From Hemileia vastatrix (Eukaryota; Basidiomycota; Pucciniomycetes; Pucciniales; Zaghouaniaceae): a stretch of 64,000 bases of DNA. The notes below the pieces were generated by a model, which saw only the letters and a program-made list of their open reading frames with translations, was not told the DNA's origin and did no database searches. The translations under genes and the position numbers were made by a program. Within the stretch, counting starts at the first letter, position 1, and the number at the start of each line of letters is the position of its first letter. This document shows positions 1 to 11,617 of the stretch, in pieces. The stretch lies in NCBI GenBank assembly GCA_030280995.1, contig JASXTE010000002.1, positions 4,511,683-4,575,682 on the forward strand, given 5' to 3'.

Positions 1-283
1 CTAGCACTGATGATAGCCTAAGATAGGACTGAATATGCTACTAAGCAGTGAGACTAACTATAATGACTATGTTAAGATTACCAACAGTGAGACTGGACTA
101 ACTATGATGATACAGCAGTGAGACTAAGAAGTAATTGGATTACTATATAAGTTGTCCAATTAGGAGCACCCCACAGCTTTTGCCCAATAAAAACCCCTTA
201 TTCAATATACCTTTCCTCTGCCTATTACAATGCATAGTACCCAAAGTGCTGATCGTCCTTACCTCTCAACCCAAATCCTAACA
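1..283 (-). repeat. partial 3' LTR of chromodomain gypsy element
   Basis: Read on the minus strand, an LTR-like start TGTTAGG lies at 283, directly after a purine-rich tract (AAAAAGGGGG, plus-strand 287-296) placed as a polypurine tract would be, just downstream of the integrase reading frame. The LTR runs off the window edge. It holds three direct copies of CAGTGAGACT (46-55, 85-94, 116-125). No target duplication can be tested because the far end is outside the window. Confidence 0.55.
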
Positions 284-294
284 TTACCCCCTTT

Positions 295-1023
295 TTACCC
301 CTCCTGCCCCCTATCCACCTTCTCAAAATTCTTCTCCTTTGCCTTAGAATAATCCAAGTCCCCTACTGGCTCCCAAGACCTATCTCCTACTCCATAAACT
401 TTCCAGTGCACCAGGTACTTAACCTTCCCTCTGTACACCCACTTAGCAATAATCTTTTCTACCTCAAACTCCTCTTCATTTCCAACATAGACTGATGCTG
501 GTAGTTCTTCTAAGAGCCCTGGTATTATGTCTTCATGGTGATTTGTGAGTAAGGAGATATTGAACACTGGGTACACTTGTCTCATTGAAATTGGTAGTTC
601 CAATTCATATGCCAAGTCAGATATTCTGTGCTTAATCTTAAACAGGCCCACCTTCTTGTGATCTAGCTTGGCGCTTGGAAATAACTTAGAAAGAAATTGT
701 GAGCTTAGCAAAAACTTTTCACATACCTGTAGCACCAAATGGAGAGCCTTTTCTTGATCATGATAGCGCTTAATTGACTGTTGGAATATCTTGAGTGCTG
801 CTTCCAATTCCTTCCATATACTCAGTATTTTCTGGATTTTTTCTTCAGAATCTTGAGCTTTCAATGGTGATGGGGTACCAATTGAGAATTTTTGGTGGTA
901 TACATAGTTGGCATAGAAAGTTGACATTCCGGTTGCTGAATGTGTCCAGTTGTTGTATGAGAATTCAGCTAATGGTAGCAGTTTCACCCAATCATCATTC
1001 TGATAATTAATGTAATGGAGCAA
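295..1023 (-). pseudogene. gypsy integrase C-terminus with chromodomain
   Basis: This 242-codon frame is the C-terminal end of a Ty3/gypsy (chromovirus) integrase. The first 50 residues (LLPLAEFSYNN, then the HSATGMSTFYANY block) match the end of the core domain. Residues around 115-165 form the SH3-like region ending in VYPVFNISLL, in which the usual GPF motif reads GLF. Residues about 185-240 form a chromodomain (EEEFEVEKIIAKW, YLVHWKVYG, SWEPVGDL). In this family the chromodomain steers insertion toward modified chromatin. The frame continues upstream only as fragments, so the integrase is broken by frameshifts and stops. Family assignment is firm; function is lost. Confidence 0.88.
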
Positions 1024-1053
1024 GTAATTTTCAATTGCCTTTTTAACTATCTC

Positions 1054-1269
1054 CTATTTCCCCTCAGTCTTCAGATTGCACACTGTTGAGAAAATGGGCT
1101 TAATTTTTAGTTGCTCATACATTGCCTTCAACAACTTAAAGTTGAAAGTACATCTCCTGTCTGATACTATACTGTCAGGCAATCTATTTACTTTCCAAAA
1201 ATGTGTCACCATTAATTCTGCAACACCCTCTGATGTAACCTTTGTGGTAGAGGGGAAAAATTGTGCCAT
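1054..1269 (-). pseudogene. gypsy integrase core fragment
   Basis: A 71-codon piece of the integrase catalytic core, immediately upstream (minus strand) of the C-terminal fragment. It carries the TTKVTSEGVAEL segment and the second catalytic Asp in SIVSDRR, followed by YEQLKIKPIFST. The usual HPQTDGQ motif has decayed to NLKTEGK. The first Asp and the Glu of the DDE triad are not in this fragment. It belongs to the same element as its neighbours on both sides. Confidence 0.8.
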
Positions 1270-1341
1270 CTTAGTGCAGCAATCAACTATTTTGAGGATA
1301 GAATTCCTTCCTTGTGACTTGGGTAAATCAACTATCAGGTT

Positions 1342-1845
1342 TTAAGAGAGCTCCTTACATTGCTTCTTGAAAATGTTTAGTGGGGTCAGTGGTGTTTTTG
1401 TTGGAATATCCTTGTCTCTCTGGCAAGACTCACATGCTGCTATGTAGAGCTGGAGGTATGCCCTCATGGACTTCCAGTAAAAGTTGTGATTCACCAGCTC
1501 TAAAGTGTTCAGTGGTCCTGGGTATCCTACCATTGGGGAATCATTCCTTGATTTGACCACATGCCTCTTATGCTCTTCATCATTTGGCACCACTATCCTC
1601 CCATTCCAATACAGTGATTCCCCTTCCAAGTGATACTCCTCAAATAATTTCCTTACCAATACCTCCTTTAATAACAGAACCTTAACCAATTCCTTCACTC
1701 CCTCATTCTTTTTCTGTCCCCTTCTTACCCATTCCATCAAATACTCATCTGCCAATTCCACTTCATCTAGGATTTTACCCTCTTCAAAGTCCCCCTTCAT
1801 TTGTGTTGTGCCAGCACTATGTAGCTGATCCAGTGCTGGGTTCAA
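1342..1845 (-). pseudogene. gypsy integrase N-terminal zinc-binding region
   Basis: A 167-codon frame. The C-terminal third is the integrase H2C2 zinc-binding domain, recognisable from YPGPLNTLELVNHNFYWKSM and ACESCQRDK (the C-x2-C pair). The first His of the H2C2 set appears degraded. The N-terminal part (about 1-90), rich in Glu and Lys, corresponds to the linker between RNase H and integrase. The frame is separated by a stop from the core fragment downstream and from the RNase H fragment upstream. Confidence 0.8.
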
Positions 1846-1893
1846 ATCAGGAAATTATGAAAATTCATCCAGTTCTCCACTCTTCTTCCTTGG

Positions 1894-2109
1894 TCAGAAT
1901 TGAACAACACAATTAATGCTGCTTAGAAGTTCCTCCCAGTGCCCTTGCTGGCAAGTCAAATTTTTTGTGGTCAGGAAGGTTTCCAAGTTTTTATGGTCCA
2001 TGTAAATAATAAATTGTAAATATTGAGATCCTCCTTCCAAATAGTGGCACCAGGTGCCTATGGCTTCTACTAGTTCCAACAAATCCTTATCATATATTTT
2101 ATAGTTCAT
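1894..2109 (-). pseudogene. gypsy RNase H fragment
   Basis: A 71-codon remnant of the RNase H domain that follows reverse transcriptase. It contains NYKIYDKDLLELVEAIGTW (the E-helix region), YLEGG, and YMDHKNLETFLTTK, which carries the third acidic residue. Just upstream the element is cut at 2155 by LTR-like sequence, so the whole reverse transcriptase is missing from this copy. Confidence 0.8.
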
Positions 2110-2155
2110 TTTGGTGCTTAGCAGTGTACATGATAAATATGCTACTGGGTGTAAG

Positions 2156-2450
2156 TGTCAGCCTAGGTATCCCCAGGAATGAGTATTTATTATGTTTAAA
2201 ATAATATAACCTTAATTTAAGTTAGCTTATAAGCTAATATTATTGTTATACTGACTATATATATGATTATTATGCTTATATATATATTTATTATACCATT
2301 ATATGACTTATATGAATTTAAATTGCTTTTCCATACCTCCATAATACTTTTTAAGGTGCTTATGTAGTCATAATTTATTAAGAAAAAGGTAGGAAAAAAT
2401 AATAGCCTTATTTAAATTTAGCTACTATCACAAAGATATTATAATTTAAT
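2156..2450 (+). repeat. degenerate LTR fragment (TGTCAG family, inverted)
   Basis: From 2156 the sequence starts TGTCAGCCTAGGTATC and matches, with many changes, the reverse complement of the terminal roughly 60 bp of the LTRs at 40402-41577, 48054-49228 and 11623-12799 (which end in CTAGGCTGACA). Similarity fades into AT-rich DNA, so the right edge is approximate. It lies in the opposite orientation to the other copies and interrupts the gypsy element between RNase H and the missing reverse transcriptase. No matching target duplication was found. Confidence 0.55.
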
Positions 2451-4040
2451 TCTAATGAATGTCCAACCAAATCTACCCAATTATATAGATGACTCCAATT
2501 TGGATTGACCCCTTTAATAAACTGCCCTTAATTTATCAATGACCCTACAATATAATCCACAGATCCTTTAAACTTACTCCAATTCATAATCACAGACTTT
2601 AAATTACCCTCAGACACACAATAACCCAACATTGAATATATATCATTGATCCTAGCACTAATACATTGCACATTTGCTTAAGGTTGAAAAGTATAAGCAG
2701 ATGATTGACTAATTTATATTTAAGGTTTAGATAGCGTGGTTTTTAGGACAGTCAGATAAAGAGACACAAAGGGAAAAAGCAGTTGCTATATAGATGTTCC
2801 TTTCTGTCAGCCAGGCTATCTCAGGAGCGCAGTAAATTGTTATAATAATTCATTGGGATCATTTAAGGGAATAACATTATGTATTTTATGTAGTTACAAT
2901 AAAATATTTTATTGAATAATAAAATAATAATAATATTTTATGAATAAGTAAAATAATTATTATATTTATTTTTATTATTAAGTAAATTTTTTATTACATA
3001 AAAAAATTATATTCTATAAAATCATGGCACATTTTTATGTATTTAATATTTCAAAAATTAATAAATTAATAATTGTATTATAAGATTAATAATATTTAAC
3101 TTATAATGTAATTAAAAATTAATTAATAAAATTAATATACTAAATAAAATCTATCATATATTATTATCCATAAATATTGGGCGCTTTTTTGACCCTTAAT
3201 TGTGTCAATAAAATTACTAAATAACTCAAAACAATTATTTAATATAATAATATTTAAATTCTCACCTTAAATTAGTAATATGATTAAATTAATTATTTGT
3301 TTAAATTAAATAATTTATTAAATTACTAATATGGTTAAAAAAATTAATTAATTTCTCTTTATAACTGATTAAAATTGATTACATAAATTTTGGTGTGAAG
3401 ATAATATTATTTGTTTTAATTAAACCCTTTAAATCTTATTGTAATACTTGTTTAGAATATTTTTCTCACAGTTCTCATGGCCCTATACTCATTTAGTTAC
3501 TAATATTATTAGTTACTTGTTTTGGAATTTTATGGTGGAAAAACTATTTACTTATTCACGGGTTTGATTTTTTGTTTCAATTTTTCTCTTAAATTGTATA
3601 ATTAATTTCTTTCAATATCTTTTGTTTCAAACTAAAACTATTTTTGTATATAAAATTGGAGCGCTTCAGAGGTTTCCTTGCCTATAAAAGGGCCTTGGAA
3701 TTACCCTTTGGCAGCCATCACTTACATTATATAAATTTTAAAAACTTACAATACATTATTTTTATTTTTATTAGCATTAAAACTCTAATATAAATACTCA
3801 ATAATTAATCTAAGGTTTCTTTAAGCTTATTAATAATAAAATTTGTTTGCCACACAGAAAATACATTTCTTACTTAATTAAAATTTTATCAATTAAACTA
3901 AACCTCACTGTTGTGTAATTCTTCCTAATCTGTTGTTGCATTTTCTCTCAATTGATTTACTTATTTTTTTTAGTTTTTACTATCTTCATTTCTTTCTTTC
4001 ATCTATTACCATCTCTCTAGTTCTTCCTCCTCCTACTTTC
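2451..4040. other. AT-rich stretch without genes
   Basis: No coding frame is supported. The stretch includes a second TGTCAGCCAGG-type start near 2806 and a TATA-like box at 3683, so it may hold further decayed LTR material. It replaces the reverse transcriptase region of the surrounding gypsy remnant. Confidence 0.5.
3683..3690 (+). promoter_or_regulatory. TATA-like box in LTR-like DNA
   Basis: TATAAAAG followed by GGCC, in a short GC-richer patch within AT-rich sequence, 20-60 bp before a pyrimidine-rich stretch. It resembles a retroelement LTR core promoter; no matching downstream gene is visible. Confidence 0.3.
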
Positions 4041-4049
4041 CATTTCTTC

Positions 4050-5560
4050 TTATTTTCCTCCTTCTTCAAGACAACTGGCTGACACTTTCTGTGCTTTGAG
4101 TATGTATTTTTGTACTGATTTATGGATTAAAAGATTGAATTTTTCTTCAAGTGCCACATGGTGCATGGAATTTTCTTTCCAATCAATCTTCCAGCTATAT
4201 TGTTCCAGCCATGTAATCCCCAGTACCATGCTGTACTGGTCCTTGAGGTTTTTCACATATGTCTTGCACTGAGACTCCTTTCTGCCACACCCAAGCCTGC
4301 AAAAAACCTTCTCTCATACTTCTCCTCCCCCACCTGGAGAGCTGTCAAACATAATTAGATGCTGAGGGTGGTCCAATTTTTCTTTTATTTGTTTTATTTC
4401 TCTGTAAAAACTTGTTAGAAAAAAACAATTCTGTGGCCCCACGGTCCAGTAGGGCTTGTTAATTTTTTGTGGCATCAAGGGTCATTAAAGGCAAGTTCAG
4501 CATAATACAATTATCATTCAATTACAGTGGCTTACATGCTGAAAATTATTCTACTAAATCCCCCTTATCTTTTCCCTCTAGGCTTCCCAAGGAGGGCACA
4601 ACAATCACTCAGGAGCTCTGAATTTTACCTTCACCTTTCCTGTGCTATCCTTTACTTCACTAACCCTTATTTCCCCCCTAAACTCCCTTACCAAGTGACC
4701 ACTTCTTCCACACCTTAGACATAAGCCTTTTCTCATGCGTCTTTGATATTCTTCATCTGAAAGAATTCTCCTCCCACTGGCTCATTGTGCATTTAATGTG
4801 TCAATATCCATGGAATTTGAGTCCTTGGCGCTTTCCCCACTTGATGAGGCATGGTTGTGCCACTGACAAGCACCACTCTAACCATCCACCTTCTGATACA
4901 TAAAATTGTTATAAATTTGGATAGCTATTTCCATGAGTGCTTGGAGAAAGGTTGGAAAAGGGTGACTGATTAGGGAGTTTCTAATTTTTTGTGAGAGCCC
5001 ATTCTTGAAGTGGAACATGAGCGCCCCTTCTCCCCATGTTGTGAAGTAACTATCATGGCCTTAGAATTCCAAAACATACTTGAAAATTAAATTTTTTTAG
5101 CATAATTGGTTTAAGGAATGTTCCTAGGTTGTGGCCACATCAGGATTTTCAAAAGATTGCTCAAATTCTGTCATGAAATGGAAATTTTTTTCAAAGCATT
5201 GTCACCTTCAAGGAGTTCTTTTGTATATGGCCTTACCCAAAGTACCACCTCATTGGTGAGATAATATATTGCAAATCAAATTTATGATTTCTTGTCTGGG
5301 AACTGATGGCTATTAAGCAGGAAATAGAGGGTTACCTACAATATATATTGATCTACCCAGGGGCGTTGCTTTCCATCAATTATTAATGTCACTGAAATCT
5401 TTGCACCTTTGATAGGTGGTGCTAGTGTGGTGAAAAGTACCTGTGCTTTGGCTTCAGAAGCATCCAACTCTGCCTCTGTGAGGCCACTGTTGAAAAAGAG
5501 AGTTCTATAATTCTAAGAAATACACATAATTCAGGATGGGTTGCTTCTCCTATCAAAAAC
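4050..5560 (-). pseudogene. gypsy gag-protease remnant
   Basis: Decayed Gag and protease on the minus strand, broken by several stops and frameshifts. Near 5400 the Gag domain is recognisable (PPIKGAKISVTLIIDGKQ). A zinc knuckle at about 4681-4727 reads CLRCGRSGHLVREF, where the last Cys of C-x2-C-x4-H-x4-C has become Phe. The aspartic protease site near 4433-4451 reads LLDRGAT instead of the usual D-S/T-G. The protease end (VLGITWLEQYSWKIDW, 4050-4256) is the longest open frame. It lies upstream of the integrase/RNase H fragments at 295-2109 on the same strand and may be the 5' part of that element, though the LTRs do not match, so two elements are also possible. Confidence 0.75.
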
Positions 5561-5619
5561 TTATTTAAGAAAGAAGTGCCTGCCACTCTAATTTATACAG
5601 ACAGTGAAAACACAGATGT

Positions 5620-6725
5620 AAGTGTGGTGTAGAAAAGAAGAGTAGAAAGAATACTTTATAAGATACTTTTAAAAAAAAGAAGTAATATATTTTATATATA
5701 AGTAATCCTACTTCTGGCTAGATCTTTTCTCAATTACTCCCACTTGGAAGAACTCTCTCTAATACTATCCTTACTGTAGTAATAAAATAACTCTGAAGCA
5801 CTACTTCTGGCTATGTACACCCACTATTCACACAAAAATAAAATATAATTATGTTCTTCTTTTATCTATAATCTAAAAATAATACTCTATGTCTAATTTT
5901 CTATCTTTTCTCCTTTAAAGAGTGAGTACTCTTTTATATACACTGTATGTCCAGTGCCCTTTCCATATACTCTCTTTCCCAACTGGTTTTCCTACACAAG
6001 GTCATTGCTAATCTAAATGTATCAAACAGTAATCTAACAATCTCAGAAATATAAGTACAGTGTTATTATCGCTCTATTCTAGTAGTGTCTGCATTATCAT
6101 GCTAAAATCAAATATTAGTGCCTTACACTACAACTATCTTTACATATCCTACACTTCATGAGATCCTTAGCTTCATAATAAGTACTGTACTTCCTTCTAT
6201 ACTTATTATGGAATATGCACTTTCTGTGTGAGTATTCACTAATCATGAAGCCCTCAGTTCTGAGTAACTACCCTTGCCCATCAAGAGTCTTACTTGTATT
6301 TCCATTTTTCAAGTGCTGCTTATTTTCTCTGCTTAAAATTTTTTCATTTTCTAGCATCATGTTTTGAGCTTCCCTAGTGGTTTCTATTGGAAATGGGTAT
6401 CCATAAGCTTACATTCAAGTACCTTTGTGATTATCTATGAGTGAAACTTATAACCTCACTTGACGCTGCCTCCTAAATTTATATTATGTCTGTATTGCTA
6501 GCCATGATTTCTTCAAGTACATTTCATACTGTTGTCCTGTAGTCTAGTATGCACTTTAATCTCACCTTTACTTTCTGCCTCTTGTATATCCATATTGTAC
6601 TAAAAAAACTATGCATGGAGAATCTACTTTTCTGCTCTTCTGAAACCCCCTTTGTTGAGCTCTCATAACCAATCATTCATAGAAACCCCTTTGTTGTGCT
6701 TGCTGCATTACTGTGAGATGTGTAC
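5620..6725 (-). repeat. LTR plus leader, inverted partner of 7515-8640
   Basis: About 1.1 kb that matches, as reverse complement, the segment at about 7515-8640. Both have a homologous outer start (TGGT[AG]CACATCT, then CAGTAATGCAGCA), a shared TATATAAAAG box and a shared CAGTAAGGATAGTATTAGAG block. It lies directly upstream of the minus-strand gag remnant, so it is that element's 5' LTR plus leader. Ends are by-eye estimates. Confidence 0.75.
5931..5940 (-). promoter_or_regulatory. LTR TATA box
   Basis: TATATAAAAG on the minus strand, at the same relative position as the box at 8302-8311 in the inverted LTR copy. Conservation between two diverged LTRs supports a core promoter driving the gag remnant. 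Confidence 0.5.
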
Positions 6726-6851
6726 CACAGTCTCCCTCTACTCTTGACTTCCCCCATGTACATATTTATCACTTTTTTCTCCTTCCTCCATCTTCTCTTC
6801 ATCATCTTTTCATACTAATTTTACTCCTTCTTTATCTTCTAAGTTCTCATA

Positions 6852-7487
6852 ATGAATCCCAACAAAAATATTGTAAATGCTATCTACAAGTCTTCTGACA
6901 CTTAAAAAACTATTAATGCTACTTCTTCAACCAGTGCTGAGAATTTTCAGCACTGTATTGATAATGGAGTTACTCTATTTCATGTTTCAAAAGCTCTCCA
7001 TGGTAACTGCTTTTTTGCTGTAAGTTCTTCTTTTCCTTTTCCTTCTTTTATTTTTCCTTACTGAATTATTTGTTCTTTTTCCCAGTCTTGCAATCTTTGC
7101 AAGACTCACAAGAATAAATGCAGTCACAATGGTCCTTCTGCCATTATTACTGCTACTGTCAATCCAAACTCATTAAAATCAAATATAATGGGCCAGATGG
7201 CCATCAAGTTCCCTGCTCCTATCACTTCTACAATGCCTATTCCTTCTCCAAAGAGAGCTAAGAGGACACATCATTGCTTTAAAATACTGAGCCCTTTCTC
7301 TAACACTACTAATCATTTTCTAATCTCAGAATATTTGTTTCATACTGTGAGTCTTTTCCTTTCTTCTTTTATCATTATAACTTTACTAAAAAAATCTTCT
7401 TTTCTTTGTTAGGATGTACCTAATACACCTTATGCTGCAACACCCCCTACTTCTTGCATTGAAATTTTTATCCTGAACCTAAAATAA
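6852..7487 (+). pseudogene. three-exon Cys-rich gene (C-x2-C-x6-C family), one in-frame stop
   Basis: Unrecognised small gene between two inverted LTRs. The model has exons 6852-7019, 7086-7346 and 7413-7487. Both introns are 66 nt and start GTAAGT/GTGAGT, end in AG after pyrimidine-rich tracts, and all junctions are phase 0, giving about 167 codons and stop TAA at 7485. Exon 2 opens with CNLCKTHKNKC, a C-x2-C-x6-C half zinc cluster, then a basic PSPKRAKR segment that could act as a nuclear signal. The same Cys spacing occurs in the genes at 20846 and 22130. A TAA at 6903-6905 breaks exon 1, so it is a pseudogene or the start lies further in. Function unknown. Confidence 0.55.
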
Positions 7488-7514
7488 GATCCCTTCTGGG
7501 ATTCCATCCTGGTT

Positions 7515-8640
7515 GGTGCACATCTTGCAGTAATGCAGCAAAGTTGCAGTTCACAGAAGACAAAACAAAGGGGTTTCTATGAAGGATGGTTACAAAAGCA
7601 CAAGAAAGGGGCTTTCAAAAGCGCAGAAAAGATTTCTCTCCACACACAGTTTTTTAGTGCATTATGTAAATATAGACCATGGAAAGTAGAAGCTTAGAGG
7701 GAAGTGTATACTAGACTGTAAGACAAGTGTATGATATGCACTTGCAAAAATTTTGGCTGGCAATAGAGACATATTATTGAATTATTAAGCAGCATCAAGT
7801 GAGGGTATAGGTTTCACACTTTGATAAATGTGATAGCACTTAAACATGGGCTACAAACTACCCATTTCTAATAGGAACCTTTAGGGATGCTTAAATGTGG
7901 TGCTAGAAAAACAGGTGACTAACAAGCAAGTCAAATATGCAGCACTTGATGATTAAATGAAATACAAGTAAGAGCCTAAATAGAGGAGGGTACTTACTTA
8001 GCACAGAGGGTTTTAAAATTAGTGGATACTTATATGGCATCAAACATTCCCATAACAAGTATGGAAGGTGATACAGTACTTATTATGAAGCTAAGGGTCT
8101 CAGGAGGTGTAGTGTAAGGTGCTGATAGTTGAATTTGTATTGATAATGCAAACATTATTAGAGTGGACTGATACTAACACTTTACTTAGATTAATGAGAC
8201 AGTTAGATTACTGTTTGATACACCTAGATTAGTGCTGAACTTGTGTAGGAAATCTAGTAGGGGAAGAAGGCATAGAGAAAGGGAGCTAGAAATACAGTGT
8301 ATATATAAAAGAGAAATCACTCTTTGATAAAGAGGGGTGTGTGAGTTAGTTAGACTAGAAAAAATTATTGTGTAAATATAAGAGAATTATATTAAAGATA
8401 AAGAAAAATAGATATATTTTATTTTTTTGTGTGCATATAAGGTGTAAATATCCAGAAGTAGTGCAGCAGAGTTATTTTATTGCTACAGTAAGGATAGTAT
8501 TAGAGAGAGAGCTTCAAAGTGGGAGTGACTGAGAATAGATCTAGCCTTCAGTAGATTACTTATATTTTAATTATATTACTTCTTTTTCTTTTAAAAGTCT
8601 CTTACAGAGAATTCTCTCTACTCTTCTTTACCACCACATT
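7515..8640 (+). repeat. LTR plus leader, inverted partner of 5620-6725
   Basis: Homologous to 5620-6725 in reverse orientation, including the GTGCACATCT start, the AACAAAGGGGTTTCTATGAA block, the TATA box and the region up to the start of the gag leader (to about 8800 including leader). It is the 5' LTR of the plus-strand gag remnant that follows. The spacer of about 790 bp between the two inverted copies carries the Cys-rich gene. Confidence 0.75.
8302..8311 (+). promoter_or_regulatory. LTR TATA box
   Basis: TATATAAAAG, conserved with the inverted LTR copy (5931-5940). It lies about 340 bp before the end of LTR homology and is the likely promoter of the gag remnant at 9010-10739. Confidence 0.5.
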
Positions 8641-9009
8641 TACAAAAGGTTTTTCACTGTCTTTAAAATTAGAGTGGCAGGTTCTAGTGTCTTAAGTTAC
8701 TTTTGGATAAGAGAACCCACCCATCTCAGAATTGTGTCTATAGCTTAGTATTATAGAAATCTACCTTTTCTACAATTGGTGTTGCAACAGTGTCAACCAG
8801 ATTATAAGTGTGGTTATTTTTTATAGATTTTTTTAGGGTTTTGTCAAAAGGACATAATAAATACAGAACTGCAAGAAAGAGTCACAGGGTCTACAACAAG
8901 TTGATTAGATAAAGCTGTTATTAAAGGATAGAATAGTGCTGTATTGAAAAAATATATTTGGTTTAGTTTTTTTTGTGTTTGTTACTTTTTTCAAATTCTT
9001 TTAAGTTTG

Positions 9010-10739
9010 ATAGGGTAGTATTGAACCTACAGAAACTACCTCTAAAGTTACTCTGGAATTGGAAAAACTGCCTACCTCAATGGTGTTTTTACCACCAAAG
9101 GTTTGGAAAATTATAAGATACTAGGATGAAGGCTTGTGATTTTCAGGGATTAACACCAAAAAGCTTTTAAGAAGGTTCAAACAAGTGGCCAAGGCTCATG
9201 GAGCCTTGGATTATGATATGGTGCAGCAAGTTTTTTTTTTGTGAATAAATGTAAGGAAAATCTAGAGTAGCAGGATGGTCATGAAAGTCTCAACTGGAAA
9301 GCACTAAATGTGCAGATGTTAAAAAGATGGCCAAAAGTTACTGAAGAAACTAGGTTCATGATTGAGGATCTAGATACTATGGTAAATAAAGCAAAGGTTG
9401 AAGGGGGTATTAGGGACCCAAAAGATTTTAAAAATTTCAGGAAAGAATTTGATCAAATGGTAGAATATTTGGTCAGTAATAAAGACTTTAGAAACATCAA
9501 TGCCTTTTTACCTTGGTTTTGTAAATTAATAGTACCAGAGGTTGAAGATTTAGAAAAGATACATCTAGACAGAAAGGGGAAGCTAGTCAAGAAGAGAGAT
9601 GGGAATGATAAATACCTAGGACTATACCCAACACAATATGGAAGTGGACTTGCTAGCGAGTCCGCAACCTTGGACCCAAACTCACCACAGATTGAAAACA
9701 CATTGAGATACTGATAAAAGAACCATACAATCAGGAATGAACACCACTCAGCAGAAAATTTTTAGGTGGGTATTTGAGTAGAGCTCAGTTTGGGTTCAGT
9801 ATGATTTCACTCTGAGTTCCATCTGAGTTCCATCTCAGTTCAGGTTGAGGACTTGCTAGCAAGTCCACCCCCTATATTTCATAGTGATAGAAAGTAGAGA
9901 CAGTGGTAGAAGCTGAAATGAAGCTGAATTGGGTAAAGTGCTGAGCAGCCTGGGTATCTTTGGAAGATGTAGAGGTGGTAGACTTATCATTAAGCACAGG
10001 GTTATCTCCACCACAGGCGACCCCAAAAGTGAAAGTTTAAGAATGGGATCCAGATTCAGTAATGGCTAGGATTTACAAGCTGGAGAAGAAGATTAGTGAT
10101 GTGGCTTAACCTAAGCCTAGATTTAACCTAAAACTGTTGCATTTTTGTTTTATGGTATGTTATTATTGTAATAAAGAAGGTCATACTAGGATGAGATGTA
10201 ACACACTTCAAAAAGATAAAGAAGAAAGAGTGGTTTATGTGGACAGAACAGCTCTAATGTTGGAAGATGGCACTAAAAATGTTATGGATAATGATCAGGG
10301 AATGCAAGAAAGGGTCATCAATCACATCAATAAGAAAGCTACAGAAAGAAAATCCAGTAAAAGTAAGGAGACAGAAACAAAAGATAAGAACGCAAAATTA
10401 AATAATTTTAGAGTGAATTGTGCAGTATTGGATTTTAAAGCAAAAGAAGGAGCAGTTGTAATGCCACTTATGGAATTTCAGTTAGAAATTTTTGCCACAA
10501 AGAATAAAAAGATGGCAACACCAACTATTAAAAGGCCAAGGATGGCAGGTGCTAAGTATGAAAATTCTGAGAATATTTCAGAGGTAAGATATACTGTGAG
10601 GGAGAACAATCCAGCACCAATTGAAGATGTGCAAATGGAGGATGAAACTGGGAATAAAAGGGAGTACAACATGGATCAAGGGGTTGAGGACCAACCAATG
10701 ATGGAGGAGCCAGAAACCCAAACCAGTAATTTTGAGTAA
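9010..10739 (+). pseudogene. retrotransposon gag remnant with zinc knuckle, split by MITE
   Basis: Plus-strand Gag-like protein downstream of the LTR at 7515-8640. The frame at 9310-9633 (VTEETRFMIEDLDTMVNKAK, KDFKNFRKEFDQMVEYL) is helical and charged like a capsid region. A MITE begins at about 9634 and supplies the last two dozen codons of the open frame before a stop. Coding resumes at 10137-10739 with a perfect CCHC knuckle, CYYCNKEGHTRMRC, then an acidic, low-complexity tail ending TQTSNFE. Its Gag sequence is not obviously related to the minus-strand one although the LTRs match. No protease or reverse transcriptase follows, so the element is truncated. Confidence 0.7.
9634..9880. mobile_element. 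foldback MITE, copy 1 (in gag)
   Basis: About 245 bp with inverted ends (CAATATGG.. / ..CCCCCTATAT) each carrying the palindrome GGACTTGCTAGCAAGTCC (9646-9663 with two differences; 9849-9866 perfect). The interior has irregular repeats of GAGTTCAGTCT/GAGTTCCATCT. Homologous copies lie at 16058-16284 and 39525-39772. No coding capacity. It sits inside the gag frame, which it terminates. Confidence 0.8.
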
Positions 10740-11617
10740 ATAGGTCCTCAAAATGATTAATCTACAATAAAATACCATCAAAAATCAATCTGATTACTGA
10801 AAAAGTTTGGTAAAATTACTAATAGATATTTAAATTTGAAAATAATATTCCATTACTCAATCTCACATTCAAAATATAAATCCTTGTTTCAAATGTGAAT
10901 TTTGTAGATTCCTTGCCTTGCTATATTATGAGTAATATTTGAGGTTTTGTACACCTTTGTAAATATGGTGTTGTGCTGCTAGAAATTATCTCTGTTTGAA
11001 GTCAAATTTATTGAAGCTTGATTCAATAACGACACATATTTTATAACAATTTTGAGAAAAAAGTCACTAGTAATGAAGTTAGCCTTTTAACTTTCCTTTA
11101 TTAAACCTCACTTAATCCTACTTAAATCCAAATTGACCCACAAAAACATTATTCAAGATCTTTTTTAGCCCAGGTTGATTCAAGATTGGAACAAAATATT
11201 ATTTTACATATCCAATATGCCTATTGATTAAATTTATTCAAGCTTACTTCAAATTCCCATCAACATTAACATTAACTGGAAATATTAAACACAAATCTTG
11301 AAAATATAGTGTGTGAAATCAAAATAAATCTAATAAAATATGCTTTCAACAAATTTTTTTTTCTGGATTTATTGAAACAAAAAATTGTTCATTTGTGAAA
11401 ATAGAAAAAATACTATCCATCCTGAATTTAGAATTTATTTTAAAAAATTTAATGCCCCCTCACTTTCAAGTTTATCTAGTATTTCAAAAAATTTTTTTTT
11501 AATAATTTTGTGAATAGTACACCTGAAATATAAACCTTGGGGATATCAAAAACTAAAACATCAGCAAATTAAAATATTTTTTATTGATATGAATTGAAAT
11601 AATGATTGAAAAACACC
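10740..11617. other. AT-rich stretch without genes
   Basis: Follows the gag stop. No protease or polymerase motifs in any frame; only AT-rich sequence up to the solo LTR target site. Confidence 0.5.

Noticed and set aside
1..283. Treating the 1-283 LTR and the 5620-6725 LTR as a pair from one element.
   Set aside because: Their starts differ (TGTTAGGATTTGG versus TGGTACACATCT), so identity as one element's LTR pair is not supported.
2806..4030. A second TGTCAG-type LTR from 2806.
   Set aside because: Only about 20 bp at the start look similar; no matching end or target duplication was found.
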